Assembly (NCBI GenBank): GCA_022453515.1
Contig: JAJNNY010000062.1
Location: 124,001 to 188,000, forward strand
Direction: 5' to 3'
Source: Astrocystis sublimbata
Lineage: Eukaryota; Ascomycota; Sordariomycetes; Xylariales; Xylariaceae
Length of the DNA: 64,000 bases
This document shows, one piece after another, positions 22,931 to 33,929 of the stretch. A program made the position numbers and the translations under genes. The stretch's first letter is position 1. Each line of letters starts with the position of its first letter. The notes under the pieces were generated by a model that saw nothing but the letters and a program-made list of their open reading frames with translations, was not told the origin of the DNA and did no database searches.

Positions 22931-23779
22931 TTACTCAGTGGCGTCAGGGTGCAGCTTGACCTCCATATCACGGCCCAGGTGGAGCTGGTCGAACAGGGTC
23001 TTGCCGGTGGAGTTGTAGCCCTTGACGTAGGTCTCGCCGAACTGCTGGACGAAGGTGTTGTAGGTGCCGTCGGGCTTGGTGGCGGCGATGTGGGTGAAGG
23101 TCTCGATGCTGCCTCGGAAGAGGTAGTCGTTGGGGTACTCCTCGAGGATGGAGTTGTACTCCTTTTCGGGGATGGCCGGGTTGCGAGGGCCGGGGAATTC
23201 GAAACCGACGGATTCGAAGATGAACTTGGCTAGGGGGTTCTTGTACTTGACAATGCTCTCCTCGGTCTGCAGGGCAATGCCGTCGAAGAGCTTCTCCAGA
23301 CGAGCGTCGCTCCACTTCTTCTCGGCGCAGCTGTCGCCCTTGATGAAGTCCTTGACGAACTTGACGGCGGCGTTACCGCTGTCAACCTCGAAGCGCTCCT
23401 CGGGTGTGACGAAAGGCGAGTTCTCGCGCACTGCGGCACACTTCGTTAGCAACAGTCATCGCTAAATTGTGGGGTTTCAAGTGGTTAACATACTGTCCCA
23501 GCCCAAGTCGTGGAGCAGAGTGCCAACAGCGTGGAACTCGAGGTCGATATCGGCCTTGAGGGTCTCGTTGGCGTCAAGGGCAGCGGCGCCAAAGAGCCAT
23601 GTGCGGTACAAGTGCTTGACGAGGTAGGGCTGCTTCTCTTGGAACACCTCGATGAGCTCACGGGCCTCACGAACGAGGGGGGTGTCGACGACGTTGGTAC
23701 CGGCGACGGTGGTCATGGGGTACTTGTTGGCGAATTTGGCGGCCGCGACACCGGCGAAAGCAAGAGCAGAGACCTTCAT
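22931..23779 (-). CDS. HD-domain protein, putative metal-dependent hydrolase/hydratase
   Basis: Exon 1 is 23779-23494 and exon 2 is 23430-22931, with a 63-nt intron (GTATGT donor, GCTAAC branch, CGCAG acceptor); 261 residues. The HD signature is seen as HLYRTWLFGAAALD...FHAVGTLLHDLGWD, followed later by a helix with ALQTEESI, the usual spacing for this fungal family related to cyanamide-hydratase-like HD proteins. The first 15 residues (MKVSALAFAGVAAAK) are hydrophobic and may be a weak signal peptide. The substrate cannot be told from the sequence. The coding part is GC-rich in contrast to its flanks. A TATA-like GATAAAAAG lies about 140 bp upstream. Confidence 0.7.
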
Positions 23780-25872
23780 CTTGACAGTTTGTTTCTGATC
23801 TTTTCCTGTTAAAGAATGACTAACAGATTATTGGATTTGTTGGATGAGGAAGTGATAGATAGAACAAGTGTGACTAGCAAAAAAAACACAGAATACAACA
23901 GGACGGATCCAGCCCTTTTTATCTACCGATTCCCTCGGTTCCTACTGTTGTACGCCGCACATGGGCATGATGTATGCCGCGCGGGGATGGAATCCTTCCC
24001 AACGCCACTGGAAGTAAGCGTGAGGTTGCGATTGCAAGGCTGCCCCCCCTGCACGTGGCAGCATTGACGCAAGGCTTAGTAGTCATCTCAGCTGACGCTG
24101 CATATCTTATTCGTTCAGCTGGGCCAATTTGTCAACTTGGCATTGTCGATGACTATCTTAGATTTGTGTTTTATTGTGGAGGAAGGGGTTTTGGCAAGGG
24201 ACTATTCTCTCGAGGCTCGGCATCCCCAGTTGAGCCCTGCAAAGTAACTCATCTTTCAGGCACCATACAGTACAAACGACTGTGTAAATGCCACTTTGAT
24301 TCTCCGTCCTGCGCACGTTCGGCATGCAGGATCACTATCCTGCCACACTTTCGGCACCTGGTTAATACACTGTGTGCGAATTTCGCTACCGTAGTTGATG
24401 ATTCTATGTACGAAGCAATGCCGGGCATTGGCATCTGCTCAAATGCTACACCAGCTACCTGGGTATGTGAGTAGTACTCGTACTCCGTAGACTCCGTCAC
24501 AATGCCGACTAATATGGCCAATTGCTGGTATTGGTCAATCAGCTCTTGGTATCGCACTCAGTGAAGTCCTTCGCTAACGGAACTGGGTTGCGTAGGATTT
24601 CAAGTCGCTGGAGGTGTTGCAGTGCATCACTCTTCCGTAAGTATGTTCGCTACGTCGCTGAACGCTTGCAACAGGTTTTGGGTAACATTTAGCGTCACAC
24701 TTATTGCTAGGGCTCCAAATAGGAGTCCTAGTGTATCCTTCATGCTAGCACTGATGCTGGCTCTTTGCAAAGCAACCAACCAAGTGCGAAATTCGCATAC
24801 CTTTTCACGCGTCGGATTATCTGGAACGGTCAAAACATACATGTCTACTGTATTATTGTAAGAGCATTGAGAAGAGTGTGTAACATGCTAATATATTGCT
24901 ACCGTCGAACACCTTCCTAAAAGGTGTGTTAACTGCTGGAAAGGAAATGAATTGCATGCAAGCAGGTAAGCCTACCTACTAAATTTAGACCCTCCAGCGC
25001 GATATCAGCTCTAAGTAACGAAGAATCACCAACTACGTAACTCGCACGGATAGTGGGTGAACATAATTGACTCATACCTCCAACTTGCGACGTGCGGTCT
25101 GCTTACGTTTGGTGGCTCAAGACCTAGGCAAACAGAATAATATCTCGCGATGAATACTGTCGGTTTGTAAGAACTGTAGATTATACCCATAGCTTGGTAC
25201 TGCACCCAAGCACTGCACGATCCTACACTAGCATATGTACGAACCGAGGAAAGGGCCAGTAAAGTCACTGCGCTCTCTGGTGCTAGGATGGCCTGGGGCA
25301 AGCTCGCCAAGTGCCTATGTTGGCCCTAAATTCGACGGGGCAGAATGGGGTATCACTAGATGGCGTGGATGGATCATCCCCTGAGTCTTCCATCCCCGGG
25401 ATAGGGGGTCTCGGGGGCTTGCATCAACAACCGTTATCTTGACCGAATTCGGTCGAATCCAGAACAGTTCCTTGACCGAGGTAGTTCTTAAGAGTCTCGC
25501 TTAAGTCTGCCACCCGTCCAAGCCTCTGTAACCCAGATGCTGACTAAACTATCAAAACTGTCAAGATCACATTATCCTTCGTTATTGACTGGGTATACTA
25601 TAAGCATGCCGAGGTGCTTGCAAGCTGTACACCGCCGACCGCTATGCTTAGTGTTCATGGCCACCACAATTTGAAGACTTTGTGGATTCCAGCTTACCAA
25701 CGGCTTTAACGGTTGGGGCCGTCACAGCCGTTGCCGTCCTACCTACCTACTCCGTATTGTTCTAGCGTGCGACAGGCGTGTTCGTATCCTCAGGCTTCAC
25801 ATACTCTGTACTAGTAGATTTATCATTGCCAGTTATAGCTGACACTATACTAGCTAGCGCCGGCGAAGTTAG
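23780..25872. other. Gene-poor spacer
   Basis: A 166-codon plus-strand frame (23974-24474) and a 71-codon minus-strand frame (24842-24627) with one hydrophobic stretch are present. Neither has a recognisable domain, codon bias or splice support, so they are not called as genes. Confidence 0.45.
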
Positions 25873-26101
25873 TACATTGCAGAGGACGCCAGCAAGCTGT
25901 CATGGCTGGGGCAGATGTTGGGGCCGGTTCAGCTGGCTCGCTATCTGCTCGCCAAGCACGAGCCAAACCCTTAGCATTTTGACACTACGTCGGTGGCGTA
26001 CTTCACGCTGCTTGGTACTCAGTAGTATGAGCGCATTACGTTATCTTTCATCAATGGCGAGATGAAAGGCTTGTGCCGCATCTTCCATAAGGCTTGTGCC
26101 G
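25873..26101 (+). pseudogene. Decayed coding fragment, unknown family
   Basis: One frame reads YIAEDASKLSWLGQMLGP, then VQLARYLLAKHEPNP, then an in-frame TAG at 25972, then FDTTSVAYFTLLGTQ, a second TAG at 26023, and YERITLSFINGEMKGLC. The residue usage looks protein-like and the frame is kept across two stops, which suggests a dead exon rather than chance. I cannot name the family; a transposon or multigene-family origin is possible. Confidence 0.3.
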
Positions 26102-26513
26102 CTTGTGCCTCAATTCTGCATTCTATGTAGTATTGACATGATTTACATGGTTTGGGTCAGATTCGAGCGAGATCTCTCAATTGCCAGCATGCCTCGGGTG
26201 TTCGGTCCTCAATAGGGCAGAACAGGGTTAAGCTTAAGCTTTGTGGTTCGATCACGCCCTTGGATATAATGGCATGGGCATAAGGCCATACTACTCAATC
26301 AGGCAGGTATATCAGCATGGGTATGAACTGTAATCAAATGACATTAATCATCCTATATCTACCGAATACATCAAATTCATTGGAGAATCTTGAGTCCAGC
26401 AGTGAATTGGGCGTGTTGCAGTGATCTACCCCCCTGTGTTCCCCGAGGTTACTCGGCACCGACCGGTGAGTCCGTCCCGGTGTAAAGCATCAACTGCCGG
26501 TGTCTATCGGCGT

Positions 26514-27290
26514 CTATGCATGTTCTGTCTTGATGGAGTAACTTAATCCAACGACATCCGTCTTGTTCACAGGATCCTCTATCAGCGTGTGGCCAAACCA
26601 TTTCTTGACGCGTTCCCTCAAAATCTCGTAGCCTGCACCGATGCGCAACACCTTCATGTCCACCACGTCCAGAATTGTTCCCGACCGTTGGTACCGGTGA
26701 TACCGCTGCAGTCCATAGTCGACGACTAGATCTGCAGCGTCGTATACCTTCGGCTCGATGTCTTCCACGCGTAGCTTCTGCCCTGTGCCGGTGATGTTGG
26801 CACTGCTGCCAATCATCAATTGGCCATCCTCGTCGTTCAAATGGCCCAATTCCCGCAGGAATGGACTCTCGCCTATGTTCATGCCTAGGGTTGTGGTGCC
26901 ATCCGCCGTTGTCTTGGTGATGCGGGCTATGTTTTCAGGGGAGAGGTGAGCAAGCCGCGGGTGGTCCAAAGGTACGGAGGGCGCGACTGTGTTCAGTGTC
27001 TGGTCCATGTCCTGTGTCAGGACGCGGATCATCTCAACTTTTTCGGGCGGAAGCACGTTGAGTTCCTTGAACGCCCTGAACGTGCCGATAACGCCGAGCG
27101 TGTGGCCCTTCTCCCGCTCTTTCGTTATGAATGTTCGCTCGATACCCTCGTTTGAGGCTGACATGAAGCCGTAGCCCAGATCTGTGGGGATAATAATGAC
27201 GCCACCAGCTTTCAGGCACTCGAAAGCCTCGCGCGCGTCGCGTTTGTAGTCGGGCAAGACCCCAGGGGCCGGGATAACGCGTGGTGCCAT
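26514..27290 (-). CDS. YrdC/Sua5-domain protein (threonylcarbamoyl-AMP synthase fold)
   Basis: A single exon of 258 codons from the ATG at 27290. The domain core is visible: AFECLKAGGVIIIPTDLGYG near residues 23-42, a KEREKGHTLGVIG basic motif corresponding to the K-x-R-x-K nucleotide/CO2-binding region, DHPRLAHLS, and the SSANITGTGQ motif. The C-terminal SIW-type Sua5 domain is absent, and the length fits a stand-alone YrdC protein. Family members make threonylcarbamoyl-AMP for tRNA t6A. The divergence from the housekeeping sequence (for example LGYGFMSASNEGIE) suggests a paralogue that may have another role. It lies just left of the alkylcitrate-type cluster and reads away from it; membership is unproven. 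Confidence 0.7.
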   Translation of the reverse strand: MAPRVIPAPGVLPDYKRDAREAFECLKAGGVIIIPTDLGYGFMSASNEGIERTFITKEREKGHTLGVIGTFRAFKELNVLPPEKVEMIRVLTQDMDQTLNTVAPSVPLDHPRLAHLSPENIARITKTTADGTTTLGMNIGESPFLRELGHLNDEDGQLMIGSSANITGTGQKLRVEDIEPKVYDAADLVVDYGLQRYHRYQRSGTILDVVDMKVLRIGAGYEILRERVKKWFGHTLIEDPVNKTDVVGLSYSIKTEHA

Positions 27291-28995
27291 GATGGTGATG
27301 TTTATTGATTATGCAGATGTAGAATGAGGTGCTTGTCTGACGAGCGCAATCTGTAAAAGGGAATGCACTCACCTTAAAAGCGCAATGCAAAAGTGCAGAC
27401 GAGCTTCATACTTACTTACTACCCGAGCCGGCTCCGATGGAGGAGTCGACCGGCTTACTTGGAGCCTAGTATGCGACGATACCTGCCGGCCGGAGAGCAC
27501 GAGGCAACATTCGGGCACGGGATTCCAAGCCCGAGACATCACGGTTTATGGATATGGCACAGCAGCGAATGACTAATATGCACTAGATCCTACATAGTGC
27601 ATTTGGATTTGCATTGTGCTTCCACGTTTATCGATAGCTTACTAGATGGCGAAAAACAACGTTAGGTTAACTTCCTTGCTCGTAGGAAGTTGCATACAGT
27701 TTTGAGGTTCGCAAAATTGCATCGACTTCCTCATAACTGTTCATTCCTGGCTTTCCAACATATGCGATGCTGATGCTACAAGTTGCTAACCCCTACAACC
27801 CTTGTCGTCGTGGACATTGTCGCGTACTCGTAATTCTTACCTTGCGCGAATTATCAATTGAAACCGATCTTACAACCTCGGCGTGAAACGTCATTCCCGC
27901 TGATTAGCTATGTGTTGTTCATACTTACTATGAGTGCTGCAATGTTTTGATGTCTAATATGTACACACTAAGCCGGTGACGAGGACAGAGTATCATCGCT
28001 GAGCTCATCACAAGAATATCTCGTAATACTGTAGCGATAACATCTGTTATGTGAGTGATTGGTTCGCGACCGTTACAATAGGAGTGGGCTGCCGTAATCT
28101 CAATCGCGACTTCGGCTCTATGCTCATATATGCAGGGGCCGGGCAGAAAGCTGGGCAAAAAAACGCCTCCCAAGCCTCCTTATCACGGGCCGAGGCGGAA
28201 TTCCGCCTATCACGGAACCTGGTTGTTTTGACGTTGATCATCACCAAATCCGGGCTCTACCAAGGCCCAGTCATGGAATTTGTCCCGAACCAAAACGGCA
28301 AAGCTGTGGCACCAACATGACAATTACACCCCCTGCACACTGCGCTTAGAGCATTGTTATACTTTGTTCTGCTGCATATACAAATATCTCTGTTACCCCT
28401 CGCTCCTCGCACGCCGACCACCGAGGAGCGATTCGCGTGCCGAGCGCCACATTCATCATTCTGCACAAGGCACTTTGCGACATTAGGCTTGAGATCAGGT
28501 CCCTACATGCAGGACGTGCGAGAAACGTGCCACATAAGTAGGTACCTAGGCTCGCCATTCCGATCAGATCATCAGCCACAGTCGCACTCCCATGGCACAG
28601 ATAGCAGGCACGGATTCTCACAAAGGCCATGAGTCCCCATGAGAGCCCGCTGTTTTCTGTAATTGGCTCTATCGACGAAGGCGGATCTACGCGCGCAATT
28701 CCAGATCTGCGCGGTGTCAGATCTCTGGGAGGATTGTCTGCAACCTCGCGACGGAGGGTCGGAGGGTCGCTGCTCACGAAACATAGTAATCTGCTGTAAT
28801 CACACAACATGAAAAGTGCCCTTGTCTCGAATTTGCTTCATCTGTCCATGTGTAGTTATTCCTACCCTTCATCGTTTCACCGCCTTCACGTATCACCGTC
28901 CGGCTTTGGCGCAACGAATCTAATCACATGCTTGTTGCTACTTACCCCAACCTCCATCGCATGGATTGAGTCGCATCGTGAAAATTAATTGGACA
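27291..28995. other. Spacer between the YrdC-domain gene and the MFS gene (left cluster border)
   Basis: About 1.7 kb with divergent promoters. Short frames only; the 154-codon minus-strand frame at 28346-28810 has no domain. A CGG/CCG palindrome at 28193-28208 is listed separately. Confidence 0.45.
28181..28215. promoter_or_regulatory. CGG-AATT-CCG palindrome flanked by TATCACGG direct repeats
   Basis: AGGCGGAATTCCGCCT (28193-28208) is a perfect 16-bp inverted repeat with the CGG-N4-CCG layout typical of Zn2Cys6 dimer sites. It is bracketed by identical TATCACGG words at 28181-28188 and 28208-28215. It lies about 790 bp upstream of the MFS start codon. Binding is inference only. Confidence 0.3.
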
Positions 28996-30613
28996 ATGTC
29001 AGACACACACGACACGCCATCCTCGGCGTCTGTCACGGACGTTGAGGCTGGAGGAGAGTCACCGAGAATTGGGCACAGACGAGACCCGGAGAAGCAGCAA
29101 GAAGAGGAGGACCCTAACCTGGTGACTTGGAACGGGCCTGACGACCCAGAGAATCCGCAAAATTACACTTTCCGCTATAAGTGCTTCATCACCGGTGTCT
29201 GGATCTACGGCAATCTGTGCTCCACGATTGCCAGCAGTATCTGGGGTAGTGGTTCACGCCAAGTCGCAGCCGAGTTCAACAAGAGCGCCATCGTTGTGAC
29301 TTTGGGTATCAGTCTTTTCCTATTGGTAAGTGTCTCTTCGCCTGGTCGCGTACTCGCCCTGCTGCGAACACACCTAGCTGTAGATCTACATTGTCAAATG
29401 ACTAACATGACTGCTGTAGGGTTTCTCGATTGCGCCACCGTTATGGGGTCCCATGTCAGAGCGTTTTGGTCGCAAGTGGCCCATGACCATTGGCATGCTT
29501 CTCTTCACAATCTTCACTATCCCAGTAGCTGTCGGTAAAAACATAGAGACGCTCCTGATATCCCGGTTCTTCCAAGGAGCCTTCGGCTCGGCCCCATTGT
29601 CTCTGGCCGCTGGTGGTATCGTCGACATTTGGAGCCCGACGGACAGAGGCATCGCCATCGCCGCCTGCATTGGTACCATCTTCGGATCGCCAGTCTTGGC
29701 TCCCATCATCGGTAACTTCGTCGCTGCCTCATATCTGAAGTGGAGGTGGCTGCACTGGATCAGCGCTATTCAAGGAGGTAGTGCTGTCTTGCTGGTGCTT
29801 GTCGCTCTCCCCGAAACGTTGGGCAGGAAGATCCTGCAGAAACGCGCTGCTAAGCTGCGCAAAAGCGGCGAGAAACCGGAAGCGAGGACCATCTTCGACA
29901 ACCAGAAGCATATGGGCTTGCTAGACGTGGCGCGTATCTACTTCCTACGCCCCTTCTCACTGTTGGCCACCGAGCCCATCCTCGTCTTCATCACCATCTA
30001 CCAGTCCTTCATCTACGGAATTCTGTACCTTGTCTTCGTATCGTATCCGATCGAATACATCGAGATCCGTCACTGGCAAGAAGGCATCGCTTCGTTGCCG
30101 TTCCTCGGCTTGTTGATAGGGGTCTTCATAGGAGCTGCCGGTGTCATCTGGCACACCAAAACCAAGTTCGCGGCGGCCGTTCGGGCAAATGGTGGCAAGG
30201 CGGTTCCCGAACAGAGGTTACCCACCATGATTGTCGGAGGTCTCATCGTTCCTATCGGTCTGTTCATCTTTGCTTGGACCGCGGCTCCTTCGATCCCGTG
30301 GCCTGGCCAAGTCATTGGTAGCATCCCCACAGGCGCTGGCATGTACATGATCTTCGTGCAGTGCTTCAACTACATTGTCGACGTCTATGCCCCCATAGCG
30401 AACAGCGCGCTCGGCGGCAACATGTTTATCCGAAGTTCTTTTGCTGCTGCCTTCCCGCTTTTTGGTCCCTACTTATACCACAACCTGGGAGTGTCTTGGG
30501 CAACAAGTACTCTTGCTTTTATAAGCATTGCGTTGATCCCCATTCCCATCATATTCTACATCTACGGCGCCCGTATTCGTTCTTGGTCCAAGAACAGCGT
30601 TTCCACCGATTAG
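28996..30613 (+). CDS. MFS transporter, DHA1 drug:H+ antiporter type, likely pathway exporter
   Basis: Exon 1 (28996-29325, 110 codons), a 94-nt intron (GTAAGT donor, CTAAC/ATGAC branch, GTAG acceptor at 29419), exon 2 29420-30613; 507 residues. The ATG at 28996 is chosen because the open frame upstream begins only with TTG. The acidic N-terminus ends in the fungal DHA1 hallmark LVTWNGPDDPENPQNY. The loop 2-3 motif GPMSERFGRK (motif A) follows the intron. About 12 hydrophobic segments are visible, including GGIVDIWSPTDRGIAIAAC and LPFLGLLIGVFIGAAGVIW. By position beside the FAS/citrate synthase genes it is the probable exporter of the alkyl-tricarboxylate or alkylitaconate product (inference). 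Confidence 0.85.
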
Positions 30614-31248
30614 ATCATAGATCAAGGATTTACACGGAGCGCGATTTGCTTTTGGGAAGACCGGAAGCCAGGTGCGCTAGCCCGCCTAACGTAGATCATT
30701 TTCGGCTCTAGCGCTAAGGGGCGGCTGGGAACGATATTAGGACAATTTTCATAGATTTAGCGTTCGTTATTTATAGTGTAGAATCAGCATTTGCATTCAC
30801 TGAGCAATAGAACTTACAGTTGAAGCTCCAGACAACCTTACCGTGTACTGACTTGTGCCGAGGAGATTCGTTATACCGAGATGAATCCGTATATCATGCA
30901 TGGCGCGGAGTGAATAGGTTTTGTAAATGAAATGCCATACTTTACTCTGTCTTTGACCTGACCGACCGTACTATATAAGTACAAATCCTATTGGAGAATG
31001 AGGTTGGAGACAGCTGTTGCCCGGGGATACTAGTCCTAGCGATGCTACTGTTAGCATACGCGTCGCAACCGTTCACATTGCATCCATGGTAAGATGTAAC
31101 AGTATCGGTTGGTAACGATCATAATGGATAATGACCCAATTTTGTCCAGACAATGGCATTATATGTATGTACCCCGTATTCCCAAAATGCTACGTCAAAT
31201 CGTGAGTGTCCATCAGTTCCTATTGCGGCCGTGCTGTCTGTCATGTGC
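30614..31248. other. Convergent spacer between the MFS and regulator genes
   Basis: 3' flanks of two converging genes. AT-rich, with no frame of interest. Confidence 0.5.
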
Positions 31249-33929
31249 TTATTCCCATCTGCTTCCCTGCGCGAAGGCTCCCTGCAGGAAATCTAAATTG
31301 AAATTCCAGTTACCATTACCATTACCCGCCAGCGGCCCCGAACCCAGCTCCAACTGAGGATGTGCGGCGGGGAATGCCGAGTTGGTGGTTTGGTACACCG
31401 GGGATAAGGGTGCAGACATCATTTCCACCCGCTCCGGGTCCGGTGTGAAGAAGCCAAAACTTGTCATCTCCGCGTGTCTCGGTCTGCTGGCATTCATCTG
31501 GCCTCCAAAGTCCTTCTCCTCTTGGCGCGACGGCCTCATTCGTGAGATGTCGACGCTCAGGCTCCCCCGGCTCGACGGGACACGGGAACTATCGAACATG
31601 TCCGGCGTCGGTGAACGAGTGGCGACGGCGCTCCTGTTGCGCGACGAACCTGGTCGCCGACTATCCTTCCCACTAAGCTGCTGTGGTGGCTGCTGCTGTT
31701 GCTGCGGTAGCATGAATCCCCCTTGGCCCCTTGCCGATGACGGACGAATAAGCATTTCCACTAACGTCTCTAGTGTCTCGATAGCCCAGACGAGGCCTTT
31801 GCCAAGGCGAGCGTAAAAGATGTGCGACTGCTGGTCATACTGTAGCATTTCGAGCAGCGCGCATACGTCGCGTAGCAATGAGACGTCGGTGAGCAAGGTT
31901 GTCGTCGCGTCGAACTCGTCGTAACTGCTAGCCAGGCGGAATGCAACAAGCTCCGCGAACGCTACCATTGGGTACCGCCTGAACAACCTTGCCAGCAGAG
32001 CAAAGCGCGCCGTGTTCAATGGCGCACTGCGCACCTCGAGGAGCAGCCGGAGACTGGAGCGCGCGAGATCGCGGATCTTGCTCTGGCTGTCCTCGTTGTC
32101 TTGGTCACGCCGAAGTGCGAGGATCTGCGAAACCTGGAAGCCATACTGCAGCTCGATGCGTGATAAGTGCGCGTCTTCTGCATCGTCTGCATGAGTTGCA
32201 CAAGATGGGGACAGCAACGTGGCATGGGCTTGTGCGAACTTGTCTAGCGAACCGTTCACGAACTGGACTTGGCGGAATCGGGCATCGGTGCTAGCATGGG
32301 TTGCACGACAGCTGTACAGGTTCAAGTAGATCTCCTCCCAGATCGTCATGAGGTGGTCGAATGCGTCGCTGATGGGAATCTCGTCGTTGCTCAGGTCCCG
32401 CCTGAGGCCTACGCGCTGATCGGAATCGAAGAGATGCAGGTCGCACGGCTGGCCAGTCATGAAGACCCGCTGCTTGTCCATGGCGTAGAGTATGCGAAAG
32501 AGTCGGCCATGTGTGCCTGCGACGTCATCTTCCTCGGTCTGGCGACGGTTTTTGGATCGGTGAATGCCCATCAAGCGACCGACTTGGCATGCGGCCTGAC
32601 ACACTCGCTCAGCTGTGGCGTCGCTATAGAACTCCTGTGCAGCCAGGTTCTATTTCCAGCGGTGTTAGTAATCTGCTCCGCGACCGGGGTGTCTGTCTCT
32701 GGTATTTCTAATACATACCAAAGTCATTAGCGCCTGGAGGCTGACGATGCTAGGGGCCATGAAAGCATCTAGATTGTTGATGGCGCGATCGCAATTCCTC
32801 AAGAACGAGGGCAGTATGTCATCGTTGGGCACGCGCGAGGCCGAAGAGGCACGACCGGTCTGGATCTCGAGACTCAGCTCTAAGAGAACGATGTTGTTTA
32901 GAATGAGGGCTCGGGCTTTGCTGTCCTGTAGCTGCTTATCGCTATAGTGTGCATCGATGGCATGGTGCAGCTTTGACTCATTGAAGATGGGTGTCCGTGT
33001 GTTCACGTTGCGAAGATAGCCGTCGACGAAGAGGTTCACCATCAACCGCGGAGGTGTGGTGATGGGACTCATGTCATTCGACGGGGTAAGGTCCTGGTAT
33101 GTCTGGAAGGGAAAGGTTTCCAGTTTCCGCTGCAGTGTGGCCCTCGCCACCGGATCCTGCAAGCCTCGACCAACCTTTGCTCTGCCGCTTTCTTGACCCT
33201 CGCCCCCCTGATCTGGGTTGGCAAGCAAGCCCTTCGCCTGATGCAACATTGACTTCATCAAGACGAGCGGTGCAGGATAGCTATACAGACGTTCACCACC
33301 CTTTTCCAGCTCGATAGTTTCGCTTGGGGGCATGTTTGCGGCCCGAGAGTCCGTTGAGCCATGACGATCATCTAGGCTATGTTGTTGAATCAAGTCGGGG
33401 AGGCCTGATGCCGCTGGGAGTGGTAAGGACTCAGGACTTGTGTGATTGGAACGAGGCGAAAGATAGGCGGTTTGTGTGGAATGTGCACAAGGTCGTGAGG
33501 TGATCTGGCGGGTAATCTCTGTGAGAACACCCAGAGTGTGGCCGACCTCATCGAGTTGCTTCCTCACATCAGAGAAGTCATCGCGACTATCCAGTCAGTA
33601 TAACGGAGGCGTCTCCAAGTGGAAGTGTAATCTTACAGTTGCTTCATGTGGTTGACACGTTTGAGTGTATTTGACGAGTTACACTCAAAGCCACCTTTCC
33701 GACAGTTAGAACATTCTGGTTGTTGGCGGTCGCAGCGGACTTTGCGCAGGCGACATTGGTCGCAGGCAGCGGGGAGAGGTTCATTCTGCTCTTCTCGATC
33801 GTTCTCGAGCCGGGGTCGTTTCCGGCTGTTATCTGTGCCTGTGCGTGTAGCGAAAACCGAATCATTCTCCGGTTCCAGTTGTGATACCTGAGCATCGCCC
33901 CTCGGCGAAACCGGTCTAGAGCTGAACAT
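31249..33929 (-). CDS. Zn2Cys6 fungal-specific transcription factor, likely cluster regulator
   Basis: Exons 33929-33637, 33586-32719 and 32649-31249 join in phase through introns of 50 and 69 nt (GTAAGA/GTATGT donors, ACTGAC and ACTAAC branches); 853 residues. The binuclear zinc cluster is perfect: Cys56, 59, 66, 73, 76 and 83 in CDQCRLRKVRCDRQQ followed by PECSNCRKGGFEC. A nuclear basic stretch (SRKRPRLEND) precedes it. The middle region (LMVNLFVDGYLRNVNTRTP, VSLQALMTL, QAACQVGRLMGIHR) is the fungal_trans regulatory domain. The C-terminus is Gln/Ser/Pro-rich (LPQQQQQPPQQLSG), typical of an activation region. It lies between the MFS and FAS alpha genes, so it is the natural candidate for the pathway-specific activator. 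Confidence 0.85.

Noticed and set aside
23974..24474. 166-codon plus-strand frame
   Set aside because: No domain, no codon bias, no splice or promoter context; Cys and rare residues are scattered as expected of non-coding DNA.
24627..24842. 71-codon minus-strand frame with a hydrophobic stretch
   Set aside because: Composition is suggestive of a small membrane protein, but there is no family match and no supporting context.
26514..27290. YrdC-domain gene as a cluster member
   Set aside because: It is transcribed away from the cluster across a 1.7-kb spacer, and its predicted chemistry (carbamoyl-AMP formation) has no obvious step in an alkylitaconate pathway.
28346..28810. 154-codon minus-strand frame upstream of the MFS gene
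   Set aside because: Lies in the probable promoter region and shows no recognisable motif.
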